Positions 23,861-35,700 of a stretch of 64,000 bases of DNA are shown piece after piece. A program made the translations under genes and the position numbers. Under the pieces are notes generated by a model. That model saw only the letters and a program-made list of their open reading frames with translations, was not told where the DNA came from and searched no databases. The stretch is from Pogostemon cablin (lineage: Eukaryota; Streptophyta; Magnoliopsida; Lamiales; Lamiaceae). Positions within the stretch are counted from its first letter, which is position 1; the number at the start of each line of letters is the position of its first letter. Where the stretch lies: NCBI GenBank assembly GCA_023678885.1, contig CM042982.1:10044001-10108000 (forward strand), in the 5' to 3' direction.

Positions 23861-24400
23861 AACCAGATCGGAGAACGAACCGAAAGAGACAACGGTTCGA
23901 GGTTCAACCGCTCGAATCGGTTCAAAAGGGCTATTCAACCGAAAAATTGAATTTTACATATTTTCAATTATATTTTATAAAATTACCAATTATAAAATTA
24001 TATAATCACCTAAATTATTTTTTAAATTTTAAAATACAATTTAAAATCAAAATATAATTAAATAAAAATATTTATAATTTATAATTTATACTACTCCATA
24101 CATAGTTTATAATGTACCCACTTAATATTATAATTCATAATTTAATCCAAAATGTAAATATTATGTTCTAAAATAAATAAAAATAAAAGTGAAATATCAT
24201 AAAAGTTTAAAAAAAAATAAAAAAGTAAAAAAAATAATTAAAAAAAATATTGAAACCGGTTGAACCGGTTTTTCCGATTTGACTTGTTCAACCATATCCA
24301 ACCTGTTTCTACCCCAGTTCAACTCCATAAATGGTTTTCTAGCCCTTCCGGACCGGTTCCGGGACCGGTTGAACTGGCCGGTCCAATCCCCAAATTTGCT
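23860..24400. mobile_element. Foldback-like element with GGTTCAACCGG arms
   Basis: The left arm (AGAAAACCAGATCGG, GGTTCGAGGTTCAACCG, AAAAGGGCTATTCAACCG) and the right arm (GGTTGAACCGG, TTTTCTAGCCCTTCCGG, CCGGTTGAACTGG) are imperfect inverted relatives around a very AT-rich core. Elements with GGTTCAACCGG ends are widespread non-autonomous repeats in plants. No target duplication was established. Confidence 0.5.
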
Positions 24401-24479
24401 CATTAGTGAGCTTATGGATGCTCATGAGGGCCTTGTATTGCTTCAATGGATCCCCTTAAAGGTCTCGGGTATGATTTTA

Positions 24480-25030
24480 GTCTTTTTAGGTCAAGATCAA
24501 AATAAAGAATAAAATCTCGGGCCAAGCGGATCTCTTCTCAGGCAGGATCTCAATGTTGCACGCTTAGCTGCACTCCGTATCTCGCTGCATTTTCAAAAGA
24601 GTCGTCCTAGAGCACTTCGTTAGATTTGCGTGTGTTAAGCATATAACCCAACTAGCATGATTGAGCCCCGCAGTGGTAGAACCTAGTGAACCGGACATAT
24701 TCTTTCCCAACCTCTTCTTTTGCCTTCGGAAAGCCGAGGAACTTCGATCCGTTAATCAGCGGAAGTATAGATCTGCCTGTGCGCCCGAGAAGAAGCGAGA
24801 AATGCCACTTTTGACACCGGTGAGTCCTTCTGTGGATTCAGACTTTGATCTCCCATTGGCATAAACCAGTTTCAGATCATTGATCAAAATAATAGAGGCA
24901 TAGATGGGCTCGAGAAATGTCTCGTCCTTTGAGTTCATAATTCCTGAAAAATGATTTGAATTCTCTGTGTCATTTTTGTACACCATCTTTTGTGCCACTA
25001 TTCAGATCATAGCCTCATAACATGGGAGAG
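24480..25030. other. GC-richer block of unknown origin
   Basis: This block stands out by composition. It has a 67-residue plus frame (24661-24864) and an 80-residue minus frame (24756-24998) that overlap; neither is recognised. Such islands may be organelle-derived or old gene pieces. I do not recognise any mitochondrial or plastid gene, so origin remains open. Confidence 0.3.
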
Positions 25031-25048
25031 ATAAATCAATAACTCCCT

Positions 25049-25355
25049 CACTTAACAATGTTAAATTCCCGCTTAGGAAAAATAGTGATTATAGTATTAG
25101 GAAAGGATTGTTATTATTTATTTATTTTTTTAAAAATAGAAATTCTTCTTTTTAAAAAAGGAAACATTCAAACACCATTAACAAGAACACGCAAGAACCG
25201 TTCATGATCTCTGTGTGTTCTTGTTCATGGTGTTTGAATGTTCCTTTTTTTTTTTAATAAGGATTTTTGTATTTACAAAAAAAACAATAAAATAATCACA
25301 ATCCTTTCCTAATATATCGCTATTTTTCTAAGTGTGGATTTAACACCATTAAGTG
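25049..25355. mobile_element. Near-full-length foldback (hairpin) MITE
   Basis: Two arms of about 140-150 bp face each other around a loop near 25200-25213. Matching blocks, left arm versus reverse complement of right arm, include CATTCAAACACCAT and ACAAGAACAC, GGAAAAATAG / AGAAAAATAG, TATTAGGAAAGGATTGT (exact), and AATGTTAAAT / GGTGTTAAAT. Differences are mostly single bases and length changes in A/T tracts. Transcribed, it would fold into one long hairpin. There is no coding capacity and the transposon class is unknown. Confidence 0.75.
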
Positions 25356-25489
25356 GTGATGTTTGTTTTTGGGTTATGTGAAGTTTAAAAATCATGAATA
25401 TTAATGTTATGTTTGTTTTGAGTTTTTTGATAGGATAGTTTTAACTTTATGTCAAAAATCAATGTTTAAGAATGTATTAATTTATGTAA

Positions 25490-25795
<306 letters not shown>

Positions 25796-25859
25796 TTTGA
25801 ATTTCAATTTCGAGTTTTAAAACTGGAAACGAATTAGTGAAATTTCTCACTCTCATCTA

Positions 25860-26222
25860 ATGTGGCAACTATTTGAGTAGCGGCACAAAAGATGATGAAC
25901 AAAAGTGACACAGGAAATCTGAGCCGCCTGAAAATGAACCTAGTAGCAGAATAAGATCAGAGGCCCAAAGAGGCGCTGTCAATCACAACCGACACCAAGA
26001 AAAGAGATAAAAGTTGCATAAGACCCAACCGACCCTTCTCAATGGCCCATCAGAGGCCCAATACCCTCGGCCTACAAGGGACACTTCACAGAGCAACATA
26101 TGTGGAAGGCCCAAGCGGCAACATGTTATGTTTGATTAGTCTGTTTGTTCACTTATTATTAACGTTATTCCAGCCCAAATCCTAATCGGACGAAAACATC
26201 AATCAACATGTATGATCATAAG
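25860..26222. other. Unassigned moderately GC-rich sequence
   Basis: No frame or terminal repeat is visible. It has GGCCCA-rich words like 8741-9030 and could be LTR-derived. Confidence 0.3.
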
Positions 26223-26225
26223 TGC

Positions 26226-26477
26226 TTCCCGTCCCATTCTAATAGTTACATATTTTCTTTTTGGTTGTCTCATCCTAATAATTACATTTTCCTTTTTAGC
26301 ATATGATACCCACACAAATTAATTTTTTCTCTCTCCATGGGAACACACATCACACTAATACACCTACCCACTTTACATTAAAATATTATTTCTCTCACCT
26401 TAATACACATTAAAATACTATATTAATTAATCCACGTGCAAAAAACAAACGTAACCATAAGGACGGAACAGAGGGAG
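26226..26477. mobile_element. Stowaway MITE
   Basis: It runs from TTCCCGTCCCATTC to GGACGGAACAGAGGGAG and is followed by TA. The inner word TTAATCCACGTGCAAAAAAC fits the family. Confidence 0.78.
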
Positions 26478-26982
26478 TATAGTGTAATTAATTATAAACA
26501 TACTTTAATAGTCGATAAATATACTTTACTTATATAATAAATATACTTTAAATAATGAGTCTCATAATCTGTCTCATATATACCCGTCTCACAAGAGAGT
26601 GCCCTTTAAATATATTGAATAATTGTATAAAAAATATAACAAAAATTAGGGTGATTCTGTGGTGCACCTGCGGTTAGTGGGTCAAAATAGAGGGAATAGG
26701 TAGTTTTTTTAACTAATTTAATTATTTTATTTTATTTGATGATAGTAATCGAATTTAAATATAATATAATAGTTAAGATCGTCCAGGTGCACCGCAGTTG
26801 GACTTCAAAAATTAATATAATTTTACTAAAACAAAATACTATATTTGTTAAAAATCTACCTCAAAAATAAATCTAAATTTATTGATCAACAATTTAATAA
26901 ATGTTTTGAATTTCAAATAGACGATAAAATATTTTCTTCAAGAGTTCATATCTGTACATTTATATTTGTATTAATTTTATTC
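26478..26982. other. AT-rich intergenic sequence
   Basis: 26570-26605 (CTGTCTCATATATACCCGTCTC) resembles a Mutator-type MITE end. GGTGCACCTGCGGTT (26663) and AGGTGCACCGCAGTT (26786) are similar words about 120 bp apart. No gene is seen. Confidence 0.4.
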
Positions 26983-27459
26983 AATTTATTTCATTTCAAT
27001 TTATACATATTTTTAATTTTGGCATCCAATTTTAATTTTTACATTTTCCGTTTTGGTAGATGGAACACATAAAACAATTAATATACTCCCTCCGTCCACT
27101 GTCAATCTATCAATTTTACCATTTTGGGCAGTCCACTCTTAATCTATCGATTTCCCTTTTTAGATATATGAGACTCACTCACACACTATTACAATTAAAA
27201 TATTGGACTCATACAACCCACTAATACAACTAACCACTATACGTAAAATAACAATACCCCTTAATTCACTACAAAAAACAAATGGATATATTGAGGATGG
27301 ACGGAGGGAGTATCTTTATGAGATTCATAGGCAACACTAATATAACTACTCACTTTATATTAAAATATTTTATCTTTCAATCCACTACATATTATAATAC
27401 TATATTTCTTAATCTTCGCTCAAAAACAAATGTAAAGATTGAAATATGATAGAAAAAGT
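26983..27459. mobile_element. Stowaway MITE interrupted by a younger Stowaway
   Basis: The left part (TTTCATTTCAATTTATACAT, ATTTTGGCATCC, AAAACAATTAATA) and the right part (ATATAACTACTCAC, TCTTAATCTTCGCTC, GATTGAAATATGAT) belong to the subfamily of 15830-16074 and are separated by 27086-27310. Both outer ends are worn. Confidence 0.65.
27086..27310. mobile_element. Stowaway MITE nested in an older Stowaway
   Basis: CTCCCTCCGTCCACTGTC opens and GGATGGACGGAGGGAG closes the element, with TA on both sides. The ends are better preserved than those of its host element, consistent with a later insertion. Confidence 0.9.
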
Positions 27460-27948
27460 ATGTGTTTTTTAAAAAATGTACTATTATTATTTTATTATAT
27501 CGGTTTTCATTAAAAACACTAATAAAATATTAGCTATAAAATCACTAACAAACCATTTAAATTCTTATTCATTAAAATATTTTTTTTATTTATAAATTTA
27601 TACTGTATATTAAAATATTTTTAATATAAATGTACGAAATTAACGTCGTCCACGTATTGGACAGGAAAATTTGTCTTTCTTCAGACTTTATTCTTTCAAG
27701 TTTAAATGGGCTCAGCTAAACACAATTAATATCTTTAGTTTACAATAATAAATATGGTATGTCTTTGCAATCTCAACATTATTATTTTTCTTTGGTTAAC
27801 TGCAGTAAAATACACTACATTTTTTTATTTTTTCAATTTAATTTTGAACTTTATTTTTTGTAAAAAAAATACACGATTTTCTAATTCTTTTTCGATTTAA
27901 TCACGAATTTTTTTCAATTAAATACATGAACTTTTTGTATTTTCTCAA

Positions 27949-28240
27949 TTTAATCATAAATTTTTCTTTTTTATTTAAATACATTATTTTTATTTATTTT
28001 CCAATTAATTATAATTCTTTTGTAAATGAAAAAAAATTCTATTTAGCAGTTTTTACTTTTTACGTCATCTCTTATTAATAATTATAATTAGCAGTTTTAT
28101 TAATAATCACAAAATTTTCCTTTTTATTTAAATACATTGTTTTTATATATTTTCCAATTAATTATAATTCTTTTGTGGATAAAAAATAATTCTATTTAGC
28201 AGTTTTTACTTTTTACATCATCTCTTATTAATAATTAAAA
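27949..28240. repeat. Tandem duplication of about 147 bp
   Basis: TTTTTATTTAAATACATT, then TTTTCCAATTAATTATAATTC, then TTCTATTTAGCAGTTTTTAC, then TCATCTCTTATTAATAATTA occur in the same order at 27970-28085 and 28122-28235. No gene is present. Confidence 0.8.
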
Positions 28241-28388
28241 GAATTAAATTTTTTTTTTAAAAAAGTACATACTTCACATAATTAATTATTCCATTCAACT
28301 TTTTTTTATTTAAATTTATCCAATCTCAAATGATCTAAAAAGATAAGTAATTATATTCAAGGTAAATTACACTAATTGAATTCTTACG

Positions 28389-28443
<55 letters not shown>
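28389..28443. repeat. Poly-A and AT microsatellite
   Basis: An A tract of about 13 is followed by about 19 AT units. Confidence 0.9.
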
Positions 28444-28445
<2 letters not shown>

Positions 28446-28639
28446 TTTAACATATAATCTATGTATTCCATTTACAATATTTAACGTGAACTGATTTTTT
28501 ATTAATAGAAGAATATATAGTAAAGGCAAAGACTTCCTAGAACCATTTTTTTTTAAATCATACAATCGGATTTTTTAGTTAAAAATGGGTTCAAGTACTA
28601 TAGTCGGGTATAATCATTTTAACACAAACCCACTTATCG

Positions 28640-29020
28640 CTCTCTACTGTTAGAGGATAGGGCTCAAGGTTTTGGGAGTGAATTCATCGTTTGTGGACGC
28701 TGCCACCGCACCATGGCAGTGAAACTCGTGAAATTCAACGGTGGCGTAAACATCTACCACCAAATTTCTAGTGGAATTAGCTGCATCAAAGAGCAAGAGG
28801 CGCACAACGTGTGGAAGATGATTTTGGTAGGGAGCAGCTACAGCGGATTCATAAGGCACATCATGCGGCGCAATCCCCGGAGGCGGTGGAGAAGGTGGTA
28901 CTATGTTGCAGCGACGTTTGCTTGGAGGAGAGGGATCTTAGGACCACAATGGAGGAGTCTCACCCTTTGCGGTTGCCCGCACACGCGCTGGATTTGGGGC
29001 TCTCTATATGAAATCAAGTG
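28640..29020. other. GC-richer, gene-like but unassigned segment
   Basis: There are overlapping frames on both strands: plus 28713-29021 (102 residues), plus 28811-29011 and minus 28650-28859. Composition suggests an exon or exon relic, possibly sharing ancestry with the adjacent subtilase fragment. No frame shows a family motif I recognise, and the frames contradict each other. Confidence 0.3.
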
Positions 29021-29189
29021 AGAAACCAAGTGGGTGTATAAAAGTGAAAGAAATTGAATGTTGAAATTTCAATTGTTGAAAATATGGCATCAGATAATCA
29101 ATAAAATGTAGGTGGTTTGATGAAGTATCATTGCTTGAGAATGAATAGTACAACAACAGCAGCTCAAAATCAAAGGTTGAATTTCACCA

Positions 29190-29731
29190 ATGTCCATCAG
29201 AACCCACGTGAATCTGCCGACTGGCCGGGCTTGGGATGATCTAAATGAGCTGAAGGCCTTTTACAAAGGCTTCTTACTGAAGACCAGAGTCGGAGAGGAT
29301 GATTTCTTTCGATTGGTTCATTCGTATCCCAACGTGGCCCGTGGCTTCGCAGCAAATCTGTCACTGGAAGAAATGAGAGAAATGAAGAAGATGGATGGAT
29401 TCATTTCTACAAGGCCACAGAAGAAGCTCTCTTTGCATACAACTCACACTCCTAATTTCTTAGGACTGTACCAGAGTTCAGGATTGTGGTAGGGTCTAAT
29501 TACGGGGATGATATCATTATTGGACTTTTGAATATTGGAATTGTTCCTGGTTATTTGTATTTCGATGATGCAGATATGTCTCATCCTCCTCCTGCAAAGA
29601 GGAAGAGAAAATTCGAGTTCAATGGCATGTCAGGGTGCAATAATAAGCTCATCGGGGCCAGGAATTTCGTCATAAGGCTGAAGTTTAGTCCATGTCTAGA
29701 AATAGCAAGAACTATGTGGCAGTGTAGTTGA
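29190..29731 (+). pseudogene. Subtilisin-like protease (plant SBT1-type), N-terminal pseudogene
   Basis: 29190-29480 encodes a recognisable inhibitor_I9 propeptide: VNLPTGRAWDDL, then SYPNVARGFAANLS, then MKKMDGFISTRPQKKLSL, then TTHTPNFLGL. A frameshift near 29480 moves the start of the catalytic domain into the frame of 29486-29731: GSNYGDDIIIGLLNIGI, PPPAKRKRKFEFN, CNNKLIGARNF. In active subtilases the catalytic Asp sits in DTGI; here the word is NIGI, so it is lost. The catalytic His and Ser regions, the PA domain and the signal peptide are absent. It ends at a stop at 29731. It is clearly non-functional. Confidence 0.88.
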
Positions 29732-29879
29732 ACAGAAGATGTTGAGCAACGAATGAAAATGGTAGTCCAAAATCATAGTCCTTCCCGCCATGCTAGATGC
29801 TCAGTTCTCAATCTTGTACTCTGTTCATATTGATTCTGTTATAGTATATTATTTTGTTTTGTCAACATCTTTTATATTA

Positions 29880-30450
29880 TTTTTTTCAATAAATTGAGTT
29901 ACTCTTTATAAATAATTGAGTTACTGTAACAAGTTTTGGATTACTCTTCATATTGATTCGGTTATATATTATTTTGTTTGGTCAATATCTTTTAGGCTAC
30001 TTTTTTCAATCACTCTTTATAAATAATTGGGTTAATCCTTTATAAATAATTGGATTCAACAATGTTATTTTTTTTTCTATTAATTGAGTTACTTTTTATA
30101 ATGAATTAGGTTACTCTTTTCAATAAATTAGGTTACTCTTTATAAATAATTAAGTTACTCTTTATAAATAATTGGGTTCAACAGGGTTACTTTTTTTTTT
30201 ATCAATTGAGTTACTTTTTATAATAATTTAGGTTACTCTTTTCAATAAATTGGGTTACTCTTTATAAATAATTGGATTACTATAAACAAACTTTTGGATT
30301 ATGCTTTATGTTGATTGTCTATGTGACATGTTCAGTTTGGTCAACAATGTTATTTTTTTTATTAATTGAATTACTCTTTATAATGAATTAGGTTACTCTT
30401 TATAAATAATTGAGTTACTCTTTATAAATAATTAGGTTACTATGAACAAA
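29880..30450. repeat. Minisatellite of ATTGGGTTACTCTTTATAAATA units
   Basis: At least a dozen copies of a roughly 22-bp unit, AATTGAGTTACTCTTTATAA with small variants, are arranged in head-to-tail runs separated by higher-order blocks (GGTCAACAATGTTATTTTTT; ACAAACTTTTGGATTA). It lies just downstream of the subtilase pseudogene. No coding. Confidence 0.85.
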
Positions 30451-30630
30451 CTTTTTTATCTCTCTGTGCAGCAATACAAAACAATGACACTAATTATGCC
30501 GTTTTAATTAGTAAATGAAGTAGTAAACACAGAACAACCTCCTAGAATCAAGAGGTACAAGTTTGTATTTTCATCACAAAGATCCATCACGCAACTTCAA
30601 AATCATAATAATATAAACTTCTAATAGCCT

Positions 30631-30784
30631 GAATTGTGATTTCAAGCTCCATCCCTTCAAATTCACACATTACTATATACCTTCAAAGCATACTATCAAA
30701 CAGTATAAATTGTGATTTCAAACTCCATCCCTCCAAATTCACACATTACTCTGCACCTATAAAGCATACTATCAAAAGTATATT
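30631..30784. repeat. 77-bp tandem duplication
   Basis: AATTGTGATTTCAAGCTCC through GCATACTATCAAA occurs at 30631-30707 and again, with few changes, at 30708-30784. Confidence 0.88.
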
Positions 30785-30834
30785 AAGAATGCTGAAAAGG
30801 CTTACATGCACCTTGCCAAGCAGAAAAGACATTT

Positions 30835-31119
30835 TTAAGTGCAACAAAACGCAGCTATTCTATAACCAAGCAACCAAATTGGATTGATTGATTTTGAACA
30901 TGTTACCCAAACCTCATCATCATATAAACATCCTGCTAACTCCTGTCGATCCCCATTCGCTTTGTCTCCTACTCCTCTACGCCCTTCATACCTCCATATT
31001 AGAGAGGCTGAAAACACCATAGCCACCAAGATCCATAGTGCACAAAGCAAGACCCTCCAGTTCAACCAAATTAGTTCAACCAAATTACTTGGGGCCGTAG
31101 TTTCGTCTAACTTGATTGG
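30835..31119 (-). pseudogene. N-terminal exon fragment of a plant multi-span membrane protein
   Basis: The minus frame reads NWRVLLCALWILVAMVFSA, SLIWRYEG, then LAGCLYDDEVW and INPIWLLGYRIAAF before a stop at 30835. One hydrophobic helix is followed by an acidic-aromatic segment and the start of a second helix. The pattern resembles an uncharacterised Arabidopsis membrane family of the At1g10660 type, from memory and not checked. No in-frame ATG exists: codon 31081-31083 is TTG, and the frame stays open upstream to a stop near 31130. No further exon was found to the left. It is either an exon missing its neighbours or a relic. Confidence 0.45.
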
Positions 31120-31129
31120 CTACCAAGTA

Positions 31130-32400
31130 CGATCGAACACCCCTGTTAAGGAACTCAGTCTCTTCACACCATTAGTTTACTGTATCCTAACCAATCAATG
31201 AGTTCATTAACTAAGTAATAATATGCCATAAGAGATGAAAATCAAACTGCTATATGAGTACATTACTCAAGAGTTGAGAGAGTAATACCTAAATTCACAT
31301 CAAACTGCTATATGACATTATTAGAGAGAAAATCAAGCTTAAACATCCATATCAAAACACATGAGACTCCTTGCACCAGCACCATAATTTTTTTTATCCC
31401 ATACAGCGCCGCCCCTCCCAACCCACACATTTGCACGAAAACTGCACTACTGGTGGAATATAGGCTTATTACATAATTTATGAACTCAATTTAAGCAATT
31501 GAAATTGTAAGATTTAGCATACCCAAAGATCAACTTGTTCTATGGGAATCAAATTCTCAGACTTGTCTTCAGGAATTGATCTTACAAACCACAGATTTGT
31601 TGCTGCTCGTCCCCGTCACACTATCGCTCACCAAGGCCACCCGTCACAGGAGCGCTGCCATATCGGCCACAGCCAATTTCTCGATCTCAGAAGACTCTCT
31701 CTCTCCTTGATGTGCTTTAATTTCCAACGCACCGCTGAGAACCTCAACCTAGACCACTTCAATTCCGTATTCGCGACGATGGGTTTCCATCGGCAAGAGT
31801 CGAAAAAGATCCGAATAACTCTGGAGCAGACAAGGACGCACTGCTGTGGGTGGAGTACGAGAAAACAAAGAGGCCCATTACCTTCTTTGGGGACGAAGCG
31901 GTGGAAGAAGTTGAGGGGAATGGTGGTGACGAAGCAGAGGATGGCGGAGGAAGGGAGAGGGGAAGGGAAAAGAAAGAAATGCTGGGTGGGGAGGAAGAGA
32001 GGATCCGCGAAATTGAAATAGGGATCTGGTTGTACCAAAAATTTAGTAGGACCGGTTGTAGTGTAGTAATTCTCTTATTTAATATTTATTTCTAACTTAT
32101 GTTTAAAGTTTGTCAAAGATATGCGATCGTTAACCCTTACATAAAACAAATAGAAAATGATAATAGTAAGCTCTGAGACAAATAAAATATAAAATACTAT
32201 CATTTTATTTATACTATAAATTATTTTGAATACCATTTTCTATTAATATATTATCATGTATGACAGAGGCAAGGCCTTGTCTTAAAGTTTAGCCTTAGAG
32301 CATACTATTAAATCTTAAAATATAAGTATCTTTTAAACCCATAAATAAAAGTTCTACAATGCTCATACTCTTTTACGATCACCAATATTTAGGGTAAAAA
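31130..32400. other. Mixed intergenic or untranslated region, no gene proven
   Basis: 31540-32040 is GC-richer and open in several frames on both strands (plus 31542-32021 and 31850-32095; minus 31628-32038). None shows a known domain. The charged plus-strand tail and the Pro/Phe-rich minus frame are typical of translated UTR. It may be the 5-prime leader of the minus-strand membrane-protein fragment. 32100-32400 is AT-rich and contains short Mutator-MITE-like words. Confidence 0.35.
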
Positions 32401-32745
32401 ACATGATATTAAGTAGCAAGCACAGCTGTCATGATTCAAAAGAAGATCACAACACTCTTGATTTCAGATTTAAACTTTACAAATACCAGCCAATTCAGAC
32501 GCCTTTAAAACTTTCTCAATACATCCACCGCGTCTCGTCAACAATGTGAATTTACACTCTCAGTGCTCGTCGTCGTCGTCTTCTTCTTCGACTAAAAGGA
32601 TCGGTAGACAAATCGAAAACAATGCTTGAAAAATGCTCCATGAAAATTTTCCCCTTACCCTAATTCATCAAACACGATGCTTCCACAACCAATGTAATCG
32701 AAGCTGAGGTGTAGACGGAAGCAACATTGTTCTACCAACGCTAAC

Positions 32746-35700
32746 TTACATGTTATTTCCATCGAAGCTCCCTTGAGCATTTTGTCGTCTTTTTTCTCGC
32801 CAATTTTCACCCCACATTTTTGCTTCAGCCACAGCTCGTACCCTTTCTGCATCTCGGTTGTTTGACATCTTTGCAGTCTCTCTACGCGAGTCGTCTCTCT
32901 CAGATCCATCCAGTTCCCACTTCCTCCCCAACCCTACCCCCTCCTCGTTCCTCAACAGTCTCCCACCTCTTTCATCTTTGTTTCTGTTGTCTTCCTTATC
33001 CCCACCAACTCTGTTGACATAACCCTGAACTAGACTGGGATCATATGCCTGATTTGCCAGGTAAGACAGTGCCGTTACAACATCCCCAATAAGAGGACGA
33101 GCAGCGGCCTGTTCCTGGATACACATAGAAGCCACGGCTAGAGCTTGATAAAGACCACGCATTGGAAATTTCCCTTGCAAGATTGGATCCGCCAGCTTTG
33201 CAAATTTTTTACGGTCATTGAAAAATGGTCGTGCCTGCACAAGAGAGAGGGTTCTTTAAAGAAACAACCACAACATGAAACAAGCAGAATAGCATTGTAT
33301 TTTGATTATAGGGTATTACCCATGCAACAAGGTTCTGTTCACCCTGTGGTCGAGTGCTGTCAATTGCTTTACGCCCTGTGATGAGCTCTAAGAAGACAAC
33401 TCCGAAGCTGTAAACATCGGACTTGACTGTCAATTGCCCAGTCATGGCATATTCCGGTGCACAATAACCATAGGTTCCCATGACCCTCGTGGATACATGC
33501 GACTTGTCTCCTGTGGGACCTAGCTTTGCAAGACCAAAGTCTGAAAGCTTTGCGAAAAACCCTTCGCCTAGTAAAATGTTGGAAGACTTGAAATCTCTAT
33601 AAATAACAGGAGGTTTTGCCTTGTCATGGAGATACTCCAATCCTTTAGCTGCACCAGCTGCTATCTTCATTCTTGTGTTCCAATCAAGTGGCTCCTTACC
33701 AGGTGGAAGATCTGAATATTAATTGCTCACATTTTAGACAAAGATTGAGCGTTTGCGTTATAAAACCTCAATAGCCAAAAAGAGGGTAACCAAACTGCCA
33801 AGCCCAGAATCATAGAAACATTCACCTAACCTTCTATGGGAATACACTTTACATCATTGAACTTTCTTTGCCTTCAAACACAGACGAAATTTACAGATAA
33901 TAAGAATATACACATAAGCCAGGATGCCAGCACTTAATTGTGAGTGCAAATCAGTGTATTAGGAGGGAGGGGTGAGGGGTTGGTGTTCTGCTCTTAAAAT
34001 AAAATCTTTCACAACACGCACTGGCATAAAGAAAGAGTGACTTAATCTTGAATATTTCTTGCAGCTAATTAATATTGACACATTTCCAGATGAACATAAA
34101 AGAAAACGCAACAATAGGATTTCAAATAATTAATCTATTTGACTTACATTGTGACTGTGGAGATCTAGTTTATTATCTGATTAGTACAATTGATGTAGAG
34201 TTGCCAAAAATTTTCAGGTATTCTAAACATGAACTAATGCAATTTTAAAATCAACCTGTATTTACACGCTCCACTAAATTTATTTTGTGCAAAAACATAC
34301 TCCCCCTTAAGTTTTCAGTGAAGAACTAACTCCTTAATAGAGGAAAATATATCTTTAATTGCTTATGCCTTACGGTGAGTTTTAAGTAAAGCAATGTGCC
34401 AATGCCTTGTAGAAGTATAATACTCCATATTTCGTTCATCTTGTGCCTCAATTAAAGATAAGCATTTAATGTGTAGATTCCTTAAAGCTTACAAAAATGG
34501 TAGTCATCCTTACATTCTAGTGTAATTCTATTACGTTGGCAATAAGAACTACTATGTAAAATGGTGAGCCAAGCATTTTATGGTAAAAACCAATCCCTTA
34601 TGAATAGTTTTATGGATGGTGGCTGTAGCAATCAAGAACTTAAAAAACAAAATACTCGACCAATACAAGCCATATATTTTCACTTAGCAAAATATGCCTG
34701 GAAAGAAACCAAGACCTGATACCCTGGAAAGCCTAACACACATGTTCAATTTAGAAATGCACAAATCAAAGGAACTTATGAAAAAGACAAAAATTGAACA
34801 ACAGTTACCGTGTAGGTGGTCTTCTAAAGATCCCAAAGGCATAAACTCATAAACCAGAAGCCTTTGATCCCCATCAGCACAGTAGCCCATTAAACTCACT
34901 AAGTTAGGATGGTGTAGAAGGCTGAGCATTAGAACCTCAACAAGAAATTCTCGGTTACCCTGAAGCCCATTCCGATCCAATTGCTTAATTGCAACGACCT
35001 GCCAGAGTAAGTAAACCTTTAGAAATGTCTGCATTATTGAGGATTAGGTTGCATAATTGCAGAATAATCTGCATTGTCCCATGGCGACATAAAATCACTA
35101 ATCCCAATGTTGTTATTTGCTAATGCAAATCAAGATGCTCCCCCAAATGCCCAAGTCAGCAACCACATATCTTCAACAAACCAAAATTTGATCAAGAAAT
35201 CCACTGGGGCGGATGATTTAAGAAAGATATGATGGCTGATAACCTTATCCAACTTATCAGGATCACTCTCTTTAAAACTAAGTCATTAATTACACATACT
35301 TGCCCAAGCCAGATGGGTTGACAAATACATTATGGAAGAAAATTAATCCAACTAATCAAGATGACTCTCTCACGCGTCTAAGCAGCCAACCACACATCTT
35401 CAACAAACCAAGATTTGATCAATGAGTTAACTGGTCAAATGAGTTGACAAAGATGTCATAGTTGATAACTTGTTTCTATTAATTCATTAGCATACATCAG
35501 CAACACTTATAGGTTACAGTAGCAGCTTTCATATAGTTGAAGAGAGGTAGGATATTCTCTGAGCAGTCTAACTATGTGAAGTTTACAAGTTACATTAATC
35601 TGTTTAACCAACATATAGCCACAGATTGAAGAATTACAAAATACTGCACAAAGGGAGATAATAAGCTGTGATCTCTACTCAAACTTTCAAGTAAAGTTTA

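Noticed and set aside
24756..24998. Organellar gene fragment on the minus strand
   Set aside because: The 80-residue product does not match any mitochondrial or plastid protein that I can identify; left as a block of unknown origin.
28650..29021. Candidate genes on both strands left of the subtilase fragment
   Set aside because: The frames contradict each other and I recognise no family; kept only as a gene-like segment.
31542..32095. Long plus-strand frames of 159 and 81 residues
   Set aside because: Both strands are open over the same interval and none of the products has a recognisable motif; more likely leader or intergenic sequence.
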